Part shown: positions 43,701 through 53,782 of the stretch, piece after piece
How the letters are laid out: each line of letters begins with the position of its first letter
How positions within the stretch are numbered: the first letter of the stretch is position 1
NCBI GenBank assembly: GCA_002786025.1
Contig: NHNW01000054.1
Span: forward strand, 124,001 to 188,000
DNA length: 64,000 bases
Direction: 5' to 3'
DNA from: Zasmidium citrigriseum
Lineage: Eukaryota > Ascomycota > Dothideomycetes > Mycosphaerellales > Mycosphaerellaceae
The notes under the pieces: model-generated
Seen by the model: the letters and a program-made list of their open reading frames with translations, nothing else
What the model was told of the DNA's origin: nothing
Databases searched by the model: none
Translations under genes and position numbers: made by a program

Positions 43701-44591
43701 AGGTGCCCGGCTGACTTGGTAAGGCACCCGATGAGCCGGCGGCGGAGGTGGAGGTGATGAATCCGGTTCATCTTCAAAATCCGCTGGTGATTGCGGTCTC
43801 GAGTAGTATTGCTGTTGTTGGTAGGGATTAGGCGAGGGCTGCCTCGAAATAGGTAGCATCTGAGGATACGCTGACCCATCATGATACGTCGAAGGCAAAG
43901 GCGAATGCGGTCTCGAAGGCGCAGGTGAAGGCGCATATGACGGCTGCGGCGAAGGCGCTCGATACTGCGAATATCCAGGCGTAGGCGTAGGCGAGGCCGA
44001 AGGAGGAGCTCTAGGTGGTTGCGGACTTCTCGCACGACGAGTCCCTCCCCTCGGCGGCGGAGCCGGTATCCTAGGCGCGGTATCCTGAGGAATAATCGGC
44101 GCACCCGAAGCATGCTTCTTGATAGTCCCCGTCGGCGCCTGCGCAGTCTTCATACTAGAATACGGCCGAAACTTGCTCTTCTCCTTCTTCGCCTTCTCCA
44201 AATCGCTCTCCGGCGTGCCCTCTTTGCCCTTCACACTATCCAAACTATCGCGTTTTCCAAACTCTTCATACGCCTGATACGGCTTCCTGAACAACGACTT
44301 GCTTCGATTCGAATTATCATGCTTCGGCTTATAGTTCGTCGGCGTCGCATTGCGGCTATTCGGCGCGGGTTGGAATGATGCGTCGAGCACCTTGACGAAG
44401 TTCGAGGGAAACAGTCCCACAGCTCGCGGATCGCGTCGTAGTCGACCCATCCACCAGAGTCCATCGCCGGCGTTGAGCGCTTCGATCAAGTCGCCCTCGA
44501 TGAAGCCCAGGTCCTTCTTGGTCTCGCCGCCCCAGGAGAAGGTAGCCTGGACCCAGCAAGGGAAGCGCGGAAGGTCGTTGGGGACAGTCAT
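40749..44591 (-). CDS. CYK3: cytokinesis protein 3 (SH3 and transglutaminase-like domains)
   Basis: Intronless, 1280 residues, ATG at 44589-44591. An SH3 domain occupies about residues 8-70 (CWVQATFSWGGETKKDLGFI, WWMGRL, GLFPSNFVKVLD). A long Ser/Pro-rich disordered region follows (about 75-780). The transglutaminase-like domain is about 800-930: LRAIFTWVAERIRWEED, KRGCSEE with Cys856, NHWWNAV with His899 and MMDC with Asp914, so all three papain-like triad positions are occupied. CYK3 proteins act at the division site, coupling actomyosin ring closure to septum synthesis, usually with IQGAP, Hof1/Imp2-type and chitin synthase partners. The C-terminal 300 residues include a conserved beta-rich segment. 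Start and end are unambiguous. Confidence 0.92.
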   Translation of the reverse strand: MTVPNDLPRFPCWVQATFSWGGETKKDLGFIEGDLIEALNAGDGLWWMGRLRRDPRAVGLFPSNFVKVLDASFQPAPNSRNATPTNYKPKHDNSNRSKSLFRKPYQAYEEFGKRDSLDSVKGKEGTPESDLEKAKKEKSKFRPYSSMKTAQAPTGTIKKHASGAPIIPQDTAPRIPAPPPRGGTRRARSPQPPRAPPSASPTPTPGYSQYRAPSPQPSYAPSPAPSRPHSPLPSTYHDGSAYPQMLPISRQPSPNPYQQQQYYSRPQSPADFEDEPDSSPPPPPPAHRVPYQVSRAPSPQPEEMMHPGYGRSGTITPVPPSPNGSHMTPSPLRNAMNDVMTSLEDMSALQQSSPPPVPTRSKTPSNVWSPDEFEEVRDQSRAQSAMGFAQPERAQSSLGFAAHEGYGIPRNKTPSLPSSRDGPHSVENYVQRMEHQLRQMPSFSEQPPQPPLKGLQYSTRPTTSSSHSSSGSSNHPQSTQPQLPQLRHRKSAFELGRERLNRTYTTKTNATNSTENSSATQSSASTQLTSRSIMSGYSAGGFSATSAGSLARRKFGLGSQRERKDHVHSKSVGDMNSSARSMVASESSASGPSYHESHSSQHQIPITPIADWNKDPMESAGILGGLSSPQAAKRSGFFKRMIATAKTTAKTGAANARSTIGNQSRPGSRAGGRPESRSGSPTKMFGSNGPTAIAGGTAARPMTAPGGAARDMGLGGGNEWMQVRRDINRSNSLSQRERDERAERCEMLDFPVLRPIDQLHEIVEGDESLDGLPVSEPTDFNLPNLALVDKSTRFIQNVPPMVSATSLAQSYVCRPHRSDVQRLRAIFTWVAERIRWEEDFEGELDTRRTIQTKRGCSEEIALLVRDMCVAVGLHAEIVRGYLKGPGEVVDLDSLAQPNHWWNAVIVDGEWRMMDCALASPTHPKRSAYSTASSQVAESWYFLARPMEICYTHIPLLPEQQHIVPPVEHEILIALPCACPAYFRNGVEMSNFDTSMLYLEKLEMAHLHINVPEDVECVAETEARTFAQDADGDFFESGEVVTKSAFAQAEWIGGRKRFTVKALLPGDEGRGVLKIYAGKRGLMHSIKDNPHSMALALPLSHTGQNPPYDFHTRHPTPHAQRHDLYVAQPQCFRLTMNNTFVFCVRQHPSSLSRFTPDTWGTGNNTRPQSPNPLIRPTSAMSMVSVSASQTGSQYSDHSSSQGGGMTAAQQKPAKLAIQSPSQKIIRLTRKQEHTSRNVEEEGGLTTTWETVIKIGERGVWRGLVLADRSARWCVFAEWECV

Positions 44592-45418
44592 GTCGTCCCG
44601 TTGTCGCAGTTATGAAAGTGTAGGCAGCATGTCAGGATGTCTGAGCGGGTACGTTGGTTGAGGTGTTGTTCTCCGTGGGTCGTTGCTATGGCCGGCGCTA
44701 GCAGCGGTTGGAAACCAGGTTGTCGCGACGGCGCTGGGTAGCAATCGGCGCCAGGATAAGCCCAATCTTGATATCAATGGGATTGTGAATGCTGTAGTAA
44801 GCTTGGAAGGAGAGCACAGCAGGCGGCCTCGCGATGCGGCCGGATGAATCAATATCAAGGCGCTGGTTGCTGTGCGGCTGCTTTGTTTGTTGTGCGAAAT
44901 CGCGGGACCTGGCACTAGCGCCGCACTCTATTTCGGTCTGTTACAGCTTCAATTCGGCCCCATCTCCGCCCCCACCTCGAACCAAACCATTACTCCGCGA
45001 ACTATTTACGACTTCAGCATCATCTTGATCTCGCCGTCTCTTCAAGATCTGCTCAGCATACTGTCTCGTCAAGCTGGAGATATTCGACCTCGCTGGGAAT
45101 CTCCCATGACGTTTCCCAGAAGCCCTTGCTTTGGTCGCACCGCCATTGGACTCGAGTCGTGCAACCTATGCAACAACAATCTCGTTGCCATCATCAACAA
45201 GCACATACCCGACGGCTCGAGCATCTGGCGGTGAGATATCTGCTACCAGCGTCTGAGACCCAGACGATCTGCGAGACCTTCCAATCACTATCCAGAGGTA
45301 TGATCCGAGCCGGACCGGCCAAAGTTCTAATCTGTCGTTATCATACCATCTCTCTATCCTCATATATATCATAAACCCGAATCATCACATCAAAGAAGAC
45401 CCTCCCATCCCATCCCAT
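44592..45418. other. intergenic region
   Basis: About 830 bases between the CYK3 start and the aminotransferase 3' end; presumed CYK3 promoter. No gene is supported. Confidence 0.45.
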
Positions 45419-47357
45419 CTAACAAGGCCCAACAACCCTCGCAAGCTGCGCCATCCCCTCCTCCGTCTCCGCACTCTCACTATCTTCCTCCTCCAAAATC
45501 TTCTCAATAACCCCCTTATCCTTAATCCTCCAAAACGCACTAACCCCCTCCACCACTCTCTTCGCCACAGGCCCCAAATAATCCTCATCAATAGCCGCAA
45601 AACACAGTCGAAAATACCTCCACCCCCTCTCCTTCAAAATCTGCTCCGTGGGACTAAACATCGTCCCCGGCGCCACAAGAACCCGGTAAGGTTTCGTAGT
45701 CCAAAGCAGCCAAAGCGCCTTACTCAACCTCTCGGGAGATTTCTGATACGTGGAGAAAAGCGGGTGGGATTCGAAGTGAATGCGCAGCCAGAGGAACATC
45801 CCTCCGACGGGCCAGTCGAAAGAGAGCATTTGGGTCTTTTCGATCACGGACCATTCATCATCTTCTTCATCGGCGAGACTATTGCGACGCCCGGATTTGA
45901 CTTGATATTTCCCTGCGTCGAGGATACGCGCCATATGGTTCATACGACGCTCGTAATTCCCACGCAAACCCTCGACCCAGCGGACCCAGCCGTCGGCCTT
46001 CCAGCCTTCGCCGTTGGGAAGCGGGCCTTTGCCGTCTTTGACCTTCTTGTCGAGGCCGGAGTGGTTGGGTCCGAGGATGAGTTCGGCGATCATGGACTGA
46101 ACAAAACCAGAAGGCTGTTGTGTGGAAGTCTCCGTGATGCGGAGGATGCGTTCGATTAAGGCTGGTTGAGCCGAGATCCAACCCAATCTGCATCCCGGAG
46201 CGACGGTCTTCGAGAAGGTGTCCAGACGGATTACACGGCCTTCGCGATCGATGTTGATGGAGCTGGGGACCAGGCTGTCGAGGAATTTATATCCGCTGCT
46301 CTTCCAGCCCTCTGGACGAGGCTCGCCGTTGGCGAACATCTCGACGTCCGGGTTGAAAGAGACGTTTCCCTCCTCTGCAGTCGTGGTCGTGTTCATCGCC
46401 GTTGCAGTCGGGAACTGCAAATACCAATACGGATCATCCTCGACGATGATAACATCAAACTCGCAACAAATCTCATAAATCTCCTTCCGTCTCTCCAGCG
46501 AAAGGACCCCCGAAGTAGGATTCTGTCCCATCCTGCACCCCCTCGTCAGCATCACACCACCCCCCAAAAAACAAAGACAAGGATAACACTCACGTAACAG
46601 TATAAATCAACCTCGGCCTCCTCCCCCTCCTCCCATCCCACCCCTCAAGCACACTCCTCAAACCCCCCTCACCCCCCGCACACATCCCCTCATCATCAAT
46701 CCGCACCGGCACAACGCCCATCCCGCGGGGCCTCGCCGCCTGCACCGCATTCATATACGCAAACTCCTCCACGAGCAAATGCTCCTTATCCCTGACCCAA
46801 TCCTTCTCCTCGCTCCACTCGTTCGTCAACGCCTGCAAGACTTTCGAGAAGCCGTCGGTGTTGCCGCAGGTCAGGATTACCTCGGGACCACCTTTGTAGG
46901 GGCAGTTGGGGTGCATGTGTTGTTGGGTGAATTGCCGGATGAAGTAGTAGAGGGGTGGGTAGCCTTGGGCTTGGCCGTATTGCAACGCAGTATCCAGATC
47001 AATCTTCTTAATCGGGTTGGCCTGCTCAGAAGTGTGGGGGACGACGATGGCGTCGCTGTGGGGTTTCGCATCTTTCTTGCTATCCAACGATAACTTCTTC
47101 AGCTCGTCTGACGGTGGAGGATCAATCGGTTTGCTGGGCGTAGGCTCCCAGCGATCTGGTCGTGCGACTTTCGCCTCAAGAGTATCGAAGGGAAAGTAGC
47201 TGTTATTCGGTAATCCACCGGCCAGTTGTCCGATTCCAGGGATCTGGAAGTACTTATAAAAGGCCTTGATGGAGCTGGCCTGGCGGGACTTCGTCGCTCG
47301 GGAGAGATGGTGGGAGAGGTCTTTGGGAGGAGGGCGGCGGTCGTTGTCGTCGGCCAT
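45419..47357 (-). CDS. ARO8: aromatic amino acid aminotransferase (ARO8-like, class I PLP)
   Basis: Inferred CDS is complement(45419..46532, 46594..47357), 625 residues. The 61-nt intron (GTGAGT, GCTGACG, GTGCAG; phase 2) restores LIYTVTMGQNPTSGVLSLER, the conserved GQNPTG-type loop. PLP-binding Lys363 lies in LDTFSKTVAPGCRLGW. Other family marks are ALQYGQAQGYPPL, ILTCGNTDGFSKVL and VIIVEDDPYWYLQFP. The enzyme transfers amino groups between aromatic amino acids (or 2-aminoadipate/kynurenine) and 2-oxoacids in the cytosol, serving phenylalanine/tyrosine synthesis and breakdown. It is longer than yeast ARO8 because of inserted Lys/Ser/Pro segments around residues 75-115 and 385-460. Substrate choice within this family cannot be fixed from sequence. 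Confidence 0.88.
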
Positions 47358-48064
47358 TGTGATGGTGGTTTATCTCCAATGGCAAGGTCGATCAGAGAGG
47401 GTGTTCTAGGGATGTCGAGGAGGACAAAGAGAAGATGATGCCCCTCCTCCACAGAATCAAAGGTCGTTATCTCCATCGTCCGTCCACCTTACAAATCGGG
47501 CACTGGGGAACGCGCGCAAGGATCTGATGCCGCGTTCCGTTTCCACGCTGGAGCCAATCGCGGTCCCGTACACTTGGCCGAAGGGCGTGCCAATACATGT
47601 TTAATCATCATCGATTCTGTTTTATGCCGTTGCTCGGTGTTGAGGATAAGGAGTTCGGCATGGAAGATGGGTGTTGATTATGGCTGACATGGGGTTGTTG
47701 ATGGATGAGGTTGATTGTGCTACCACGGTTGTCCTGGTCATTCGATCGTACTCGTTTGGGTGAGACGGAGGCAGCTCCGTTGAAGCCAGACAATTTACCC
47801 GGACTTCACTTCACCTCTCCATCGACATCAACATCGTCTTGACATGGACTGATCAGTGACGATGTGTTTCAGACTGTCCTTTCATGGGCAACGACGACTC
47901 GAAAGAAATTCTCTGCCAACATTCAACCTTGAGACTTTTTCCGTTAGCTGGATGAATTCGACTCTGCTCCGCTCAGATTGGAAGATCAACTCGAGTGCCC
48001 AACTTTAACCCAGAGCCATTGAAGTACTTGCACCACTTTCAATCTTTGAAGACAGATACCGCGA
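47358..48064. other. intergenic region
   Basis: About 700 bases holding the aminotransferase promoter and permease 3' flank; no gene is supported. Confidence 0.45.
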
Positions 48065-50114
48065 TTAGGCAATCCCATCATCGGCCCTCCTAACCCCAAC
48101 CTCAACACCCACCTTTTCCCTGACCTCAACCTCCTCCCTCCCAACCCTCGCCCCATTAACATCATGCGTCGCATCATACTCCTCAGTCTCTTCCTTCGGA
48201 ACCTTCCTAAGCACATGCGTCTGCGCCCCATCACCCAGCACAACCAGTTCCTGTCTAACCACATACCCCTTCCACTTCGGCAGCCACAAAATCCAGACAA
48301 AATACCACAACGCGCAGACCAGCAAGATCCCAATCCCGACGACGATATATGTGCCGTACCAAAATGACACATCGCCCCCCGTCGCGCCTCCATCTGGTGG
48401 ATACCAGGGCATGATGATCAGGTAGAGTTGCACGGCGATGTTGAAGACCAGGACGATGTCCCACGCCCGAAACTCCGGCCTCGGAAGTCCAAGTCTCGAC
48501 CGGTGGTAGCGGAGGACATAAATCCCCACCGCCATCAACAGATTAAAGATCGAAGAAGGATAAATCTGCAAATCCGTAACAAAGTTGAACGCATCACCCG
48601 CCGGCGGTCCCAGGATCATAATCACCGTAAAAGCCCATTTCACCAGATACGGGCCAAGCGGTGTGCCAAAGGGCTTGGTCGATACCCAGAACTTGGTCCA
48701 GGGGAGGACTCCTTGCCGGCCGCATTCGCGCATCAGACGAGACTGGCCGAGGAGAACGGCGATCAGGTTCCCGAATGCGGAGAGGGCGATTAGGAAGTTG
48801 AGACCTCGTACGGCACCATGGCTTCCGAAGACTTTCGTGAAGAGGAGGCCGGCGGCGATGGTTTTGGCGGAGACGATTTCGGATTTGGGGATCGCGGCGA
48901 AGAAGGCGATGTTGGCGAGCATGTACCTGCGAGCATGTCAGCCATTGTCTTCCCGCGGTAGAGTCAGTATGTAAGCTCACAGAACAGCCACCACGGTAAC
49001 AGCCGCGAATGCGTTGTTGCGGAGAGTTTTGACAGGATTCTGCAATCACAGTCAGTCCTGCTCAGGGAGATCAAGTCTATTCAGGAGACCCACCTTAACC
49101 TCATTAACCACATTAAACGCATTCTCATACCCAGCATCTGCCCTCCACATCAGCAACACCCTCACCAAAACCTCCGCCGGCATACTCACAAGCGAAGATA
49201 ATCTTATACATCGCATTCGTAACCCCATAAGGCGTCGCCTCCCCCTCAAACGCACCCCTGAAATTGGTCCCCGGATCCTCAACCCTCGTATGCCCACCCA
49301 ACACAACTAACCCAACAATCCCGATAAACACCAACGTAGCCAACTTCACCGCCCCAATCCCATTGGAGATCCAATAACTCCCCCTCGTATGGAACACGAC
49401 CATCAAGACCGCGAGCGTGTAACACCCAATCGCCAACCCCTTCGTCTCCCAATTCTTCGCCTCATAGTCCCCGATAGCGAAGAGGTAGTTGGCCATGACG
49501 ACCGCATTTCCCGAGGAGAAAGATAAGATAACGGTTTGTATGGCAAATGTCGTCGGGAAGAAGTATCTCGGACGCGGGTATGCTTGTTCGAGGTAGGCGA
49601 CTTCGGAGCCGGAGCGCGAGGGGAAGTAGGCGGCGTATTCGAGGTAGACGGAGAGGGAGGAGAGGGAGGTTAGGAGGCCGAGGAACCAGAACTATCAAGC
49701 GGTCAGTGAATGCTAGTGGAAAGGCTGCGGTTGTTGGGGAGACTTACGATCAGGCTGAGACCCACAGACCCCGTCCCTGAAAGAATCGAACTTGCTACAC
49801 GTTCACCATCAGCACCGCACTCCCCAACACCCAATATCATTTGAAGTAGTATACTCACGAGTCGAAAATATCCCCGTCCCGACCATTTTACTCAGATTCA
49901 AAAACACAATCGTCACAGGTCCAACAGCGTAGCCCAGTGGCGATGTCGTCTCGACGGGAGCACCGCTGGCTTCTTGGTATCCGATGGGGGCATTGTTGCC
50001 GCCTTGTTGACCGACGTATTTGAGATCGCCGTCGGTGACTTGGACGTCGCCGCTTGCGGTTATGGAGGTGTTTCGAGGGGTGGGTTTGAAGCGGGATCTG
50101 AAGAGGGCGGACAT
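48065..50114 (-). CDS. MUP1-like amino acid permease (methionine type)
   Basis: Inferred CDS is complement(48065..48926, 48981..49039, 49094..49137, 49190..49691, 49748..49794, 49859..50114), 589 residues; five introns of 64, 56, 52, 54 and 54 nt, all with GT/AG ends and in correct phase. About 12 transmembrane helices of the APC superfamily are visible, starting with GPVTIVFLNLSKMVGTGIFS, a typical helix-1 substrate-binding motif. The family-specific SYAGYENAFNVVNEVK-type segment (here FAYAGYENAFNVVNEVK) appears only after splicing, and ILGPPAGDAFNFVTDLQIYP supports the MUP1 branch, which takes up methionine and cysteine. Plasma-membrane location is expected. The C-terminus is long, charged and likely cytosolic, a place where ubiquitin-dependent endocytosis is usually controlled. 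A TauD-type dioxygenase gene lies just upstream in the same orientation. Confidence 0.88.
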
Positions 50115-50595
50115 TGCTCAAGATAGGAGAGGGAGATGTGAATGCGAACACAACTTACCTTTGACAGTGTTTCGAGATATATAGACGGCATTGCCATGTG
50201 GTGGATTCGCTACACAAAGGTTGAGGAAAGTCGTCAAACCCTTGGCTGGATTTCACCATCGCACGCCATGTGGTGGCTCATGCACTGCAACGGGTCCAGG
50301 TAACCCAAGACGGTGGATCTCCATTGGCACATGGCCAATACCGCGTGCTATGCGGGTCTACATTGAATGCATGCCTTGTCCAAGTCGCTCGCGTGATGTA
50401 CGTTGAAAAGACGCAAGACGAATTCGATATTGGAAATCCACCGCAGGGAAGATACTGGCCTTGTTAGCGATGATGCACTTTCATACGTCGGTATATTGCA
50501 TTTTGAGGATGGCAGGAGTGGATGTTAGACGAAGTCGTTACACGACCTTATCAGAGCTGTGCATCTGCACAATCTGCTGTATACCCTGCAGCTCT
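50115..50595. other. permease promoter region
   Basis: 481 bases between the permease start and the dioxygenase stop. No gene is supported. Confidence 0.45.
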
Positions 50596-51976
50596 TCAGC
50601 TTTTACCTGCACTCGAGCTGCGAATCCTTGGCTCAAGAGGAAAGACGGTGTTCTCGGGCGTCACACCTTCATAGACGTGATCCCACCTCTGCTTCAGGGA
50701 TTCTGGAGTAGCCCACGCATTATCAGGATCTCGAAGCCAGAGCCGAATAAGGTGCCGCCTAAGACATCATCAGTAGCTTATCATAAGGACACTGCGCTTG
50801 AGAACTCACTGCTGCTCTGGAGTATCCTTGAATCCATCTCGAGCATGAAAGATACTCAGATTATTCACGAATTGAACATCGCCTTTCTTGAAGTCCAAAG
50901 ACACGGCATGCTGCTCAGCGAGGAAGTGCAGAGCATCCAGAGCCTCAGCCTGAGCCTCGGTGATGGGCGGGATGTTGGATGATCTTGGAAGCCCCCAGTA
51001 TCCAGTGAATGTCCGTCGGGCATATTGGATGATCATGCGCTCAGGACTGTTCTCCGTCTTCGGTGCATAGTGCAGCAATGGTCGGAGGGAGTATTGGTGG
51101 CCTTGGCCGCTGAAGCTGGGGAGAGAGAGTCAGCATGATAAAGACATGTTCAGGAGAGTCGAGCAAGTACTTCTCAGCAGCCCAAGGCTCCGCTAGCGTC
51201 CTGATCAAATCCTGCCTCGTCCTCGCCAACTCGTTATACACAGTCCAGGAGCTCGACAATTTACTCTCGCCACCTTCCGCCGCAGTCTCGAGACACGCCA
51301 AAGCGATGACATCTCCAGCATCCGTATGGAAGACCTGTTTATCGGTAGTATACGCTGGAGCCCCTATCTTGCTGGCATCCACGATCGCGCTCATGTCTTT
51401 GATGTGGTTCAGCACGACGTCTGCTGGCTTGCCGTTAAATTGGTGATCTTGACGGCCTCTGATTGAAGCTACGTGAGAAGCGACGCCGGCATAGATTATG
51501 ACGTTCTCTTCGCAGGTGTGCTTATGGAAGGGTAGACCTCGGAGAACTTTGAAGCCACGGCCGTGGTGAATGTCGAAGGAGATTTGTCGAAGGGCACCGT
51601 GCAGCTTGGGTAATGGGAATGTTTCTTGATTGATGTATCCCAGTGGTTTGTTCAGAGCTGGAAGATATCAGCATCTCATTCAAGGCCCTGGTTTGAGTGG
51701 CGAACATTGGAAATGCTTCAACGCTGCCTCGATCTCCTCAAGCTCGGGTTCGTTCAAGACGTAGGTGAAGTCATAGTTCTCGGCGATGTCTTTGCCATCC
51801 CATACAAGGTCAGACTTGAGTTTCTGGGGGAAGCCATCAGGGAGTTCGTTCTGAAGGTGAAGCTGCTCTGTCTCCTTTCGTCGAGCTACTCTTGCAAGGT
51901 ACTTGTCAAGATTGGGAGCATAGTCGATGTCAGGCTGGCCGAGAGGACCTGCACGAGCCACTTGAGATGTAGCCAT
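50596..51976 (-). CDS. TauD/TfdA-type Fe(II)/2-oxoglutarate dioxygenase
   Basis: Inferred CDS is complement(50596..50758, 50810..51115, 51171..51657, 51706..51976), 408 residues. Introns are 48, 55 and 51 nt; the first has a weaker donor (GTTCGC) but restores ALKHFQSLNKPLGYINQETF, and the last restores PEQQRHLIRLWLRDPDNAW. Iron ligands are His201 and Asp203 in VFHTDAGD and probably His343 in SIFHARDGF; a conserved Arg for 2-oxoglutarate lies in the RHLIRLWLR segment. Family members hydroxylate sulfonates, alkylsulfates or other small carboxylates, often releasing sulfite for sulfur supply; related fungal proteins also act in secondary metabolism. No targeting signal is obvious, so it is likely cytosolic. 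It is divergent from HTD2 and upstream of the MUP1-like permease. Confidence 0.88.
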
Positions 51977-52442
51977 GATGGATCAATCCAATGTCGATGA
52001 GTATGATGTTGCTGATGATGGAATCGAGCAGATATACATCTTGCTGTTACCCAATGGTAGCGCCATCGATGCAGCATCTCGCGTGACCGGGTGGAGATCT
52101 ATCGCCCCTGCCATTGTCTCTTGTTGAGAACACAGCACAGGGCTTCGTCAGCACGTCGGCATTCTTCATATCGGTGCAAGACATTTGTTGATCATCGTCT
52201 TCTCAACAAGTCACCGCCCTGAAGATAAGGACAATGACCGACGTCGCTGCCATGCTGGAGTCTACGCAGCCATTCCCGGGAATAAAGGGCTAGCTCGTCT
52301 CAGATGATGCCGTAAAATCTGGGGAAGGACCCTCGGGAGCTGTGCTTGCTCCGTCAACCGCAGCTGTAGAGCTACTATTAAACATGTCGATACCCACCAC
52401 TTCTTACCCTGCCTCTGCCAACGAGCAGCCGTGTCACCAGCC
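51977..52442. promoter_or_regulatory. divergent promoter TauD-type/HTD2
   Basis: 466 bases between opposed start codons. A CGATGG/CCATCG-type sequence near 52060-52070 is seen, but no operator can be named. Confidence 0.45.
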
Positions 52443-53588
52443 ATGGCGTCCGCAACAAGAACCATCCGAGCCCAATGGCTGAAATCCACCACCCTACGAA
52501 CACCAGTAATACAAGCACAATCAAGATGGTCCTCCTCCTTCGCCCACCTGCAAGAAGAGCTCCCAAAACGTGCAATCCAGCCAACCTTCGAAGACCTCTC
52601 CCCCCAAACCAGCTACCGTCTCGACATGACCCTCGCCGACTTCCTTCCCAGCACCAACCCCCCGCCGGTCCTCCCCCCAACCCGGCCAGCAAAAGACCTC
52701 CCCATCCCTCACCACCTCCTCTACTTCGAGCCCAGCAAACGCGCCTCCTCCATGCTCGCAGACGGCACAAACCCGGACCAATCCCCGGGCGAGCCCTTCG
52801 TTCGCAGGATGTGGGCCGGCGGCAGTGTCCTCTACAACAACGCCAACCCGCTCCTCCTCGACGGCTCCCGCGGCGTCTGCGCCGAGTTCATCCGCAACGT
52901 GACCCTCAAAGGCAAAGAAGGCGACGAGAAAGTCTTCGTCAGCATCGAGCGCCGTCTGGCGAAAGCCACCGAGGACGAAGTCTCCCGACTCGCGGCCGCG
53001 ACGAATGATGCCCAGGCGAAAACAGATCTTGATCATAGAGTCCGGCAGAGACTTTGGCGGGATAGCGATACGGATTTCGGCGAGACGTCTATACTTGAGA
53101 CGAGGAATATTGTCTTCATGCGTGCGAGGACGCCAGAGCAGGCGAAGGCTGATGCTGCGAAGACGGGGGGAAAGATTTTGAAACCGCAGTATACGCCGGA
53201 TTATACGCATACCATTACGCCGGATCCGAAATTGCTTTTCCGCTTCAGTGCTCTGACCTTCAATGCACACGCCATCCATCTGGATCCGCAATACTGCCGC
53301 GAGATTGAGGGACACCGAGACCTCTTGTTCCATGGTCCTATGTCGTTTACGTTCCTGGTAACATTGCTTCAGCAGCAGTTGGCCAAGCAGGGGAATGAGG
53401 TGGTCAAGAGTGTGGAGTATAGGAACGTCGCGCCATTATATTGCAATGAGCCGGTGAAGTTCTGCGGAACGAAGACGGGCGAGAATAAATGGGAGGTTTG
53501 GGCCGAGACGCCCGAGGGAGGCATTGCGGTGAAGGGGAGTGTTGGCACGGAGCAGGGGAGTATTGATAAGGCGAATCTTGGACAATGA
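52443..53588 (+). CDS. HTD2: mitochondrial 3-hydroxyacyl-thioester dehydratase (HTD2 type)
   Basis: Intronless, 381 residues from the ATG at 52443. The N-terminus is a mitochondrial presequence (MASATRTIRAQWLKSTTLRT). The protein has the double-hotdog/MaoC layout: an N-terminal half with RRMWAGGSVLYNNANPLLLD and a C-terminal half with FRFSALTFNAHAIHLDPQYC followed by REIEGHRDLLFHGPMS, where Asp and His of the hydratase-2 motif are present. It is expected to catalyse the dehydration step of mitochondrial type II fatty acid synthesis, which feeds lipoic acid production. Length and composition are normal for filamentous fungi. The gene shares a promoter region with the TauD-type gene and converges on the AVT transporter repeats. 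Confidence 0.9.
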   Translation: MASATRTIRAQWLKSTTLRTPVIQAQSRWSSSFAHLQEELPKRAIQPTFEDLSPQTSYRLDMTLADFLPSTNPPPVLPPTRPAKDLPIPHHLLYFEPSKRASSMLADGTNPDQSPGEPFVRRMWAGGSVLYNNANPLLLDGSRGVCAEFIRNVTLKGKEGDEKVFVSIERRLAKATEDEVSRLAAATNDAQAKTDLDHRVRQRLWRDSDTDFGETSILETRNIVFMRARTPEQAKADAAKTGGKILKPQYTPDYTHTITPDPKLLFRFSALTFNAHAIHLDPQYCREIEGHRDLLFHGPMSFTFLVTLLQQQLAKQGNEVVKSVEYRNVAPLYCNEPVKFCGTKTGENKWEVWAETPEGGIAVKGSVGTEQGSIDKANLGQ

Positions 53589-53782
53589 GGAAATGGAAAG
53601 ATCGCAGGAACGTCTTGAGATGTCTGTAAATCTCCTGTTTCCGCTCAAACTGGATTGTTGGCTATCTCCGGACACGTCCATGAGTCTAAGCTCTTGAAGG
53701 GCTTGCTAGACTCATGGGCTCTTGCAAAAAATCCGGGGATCTGGATCTGAGAGCATGGTTCTCGATCTCAATGCCGAGAACA

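Noticed and set aside
52521..53333. 270-codon open frame antisense to HTD2
   Set aside because: Shadow of a conserved coding sequence; no domain.
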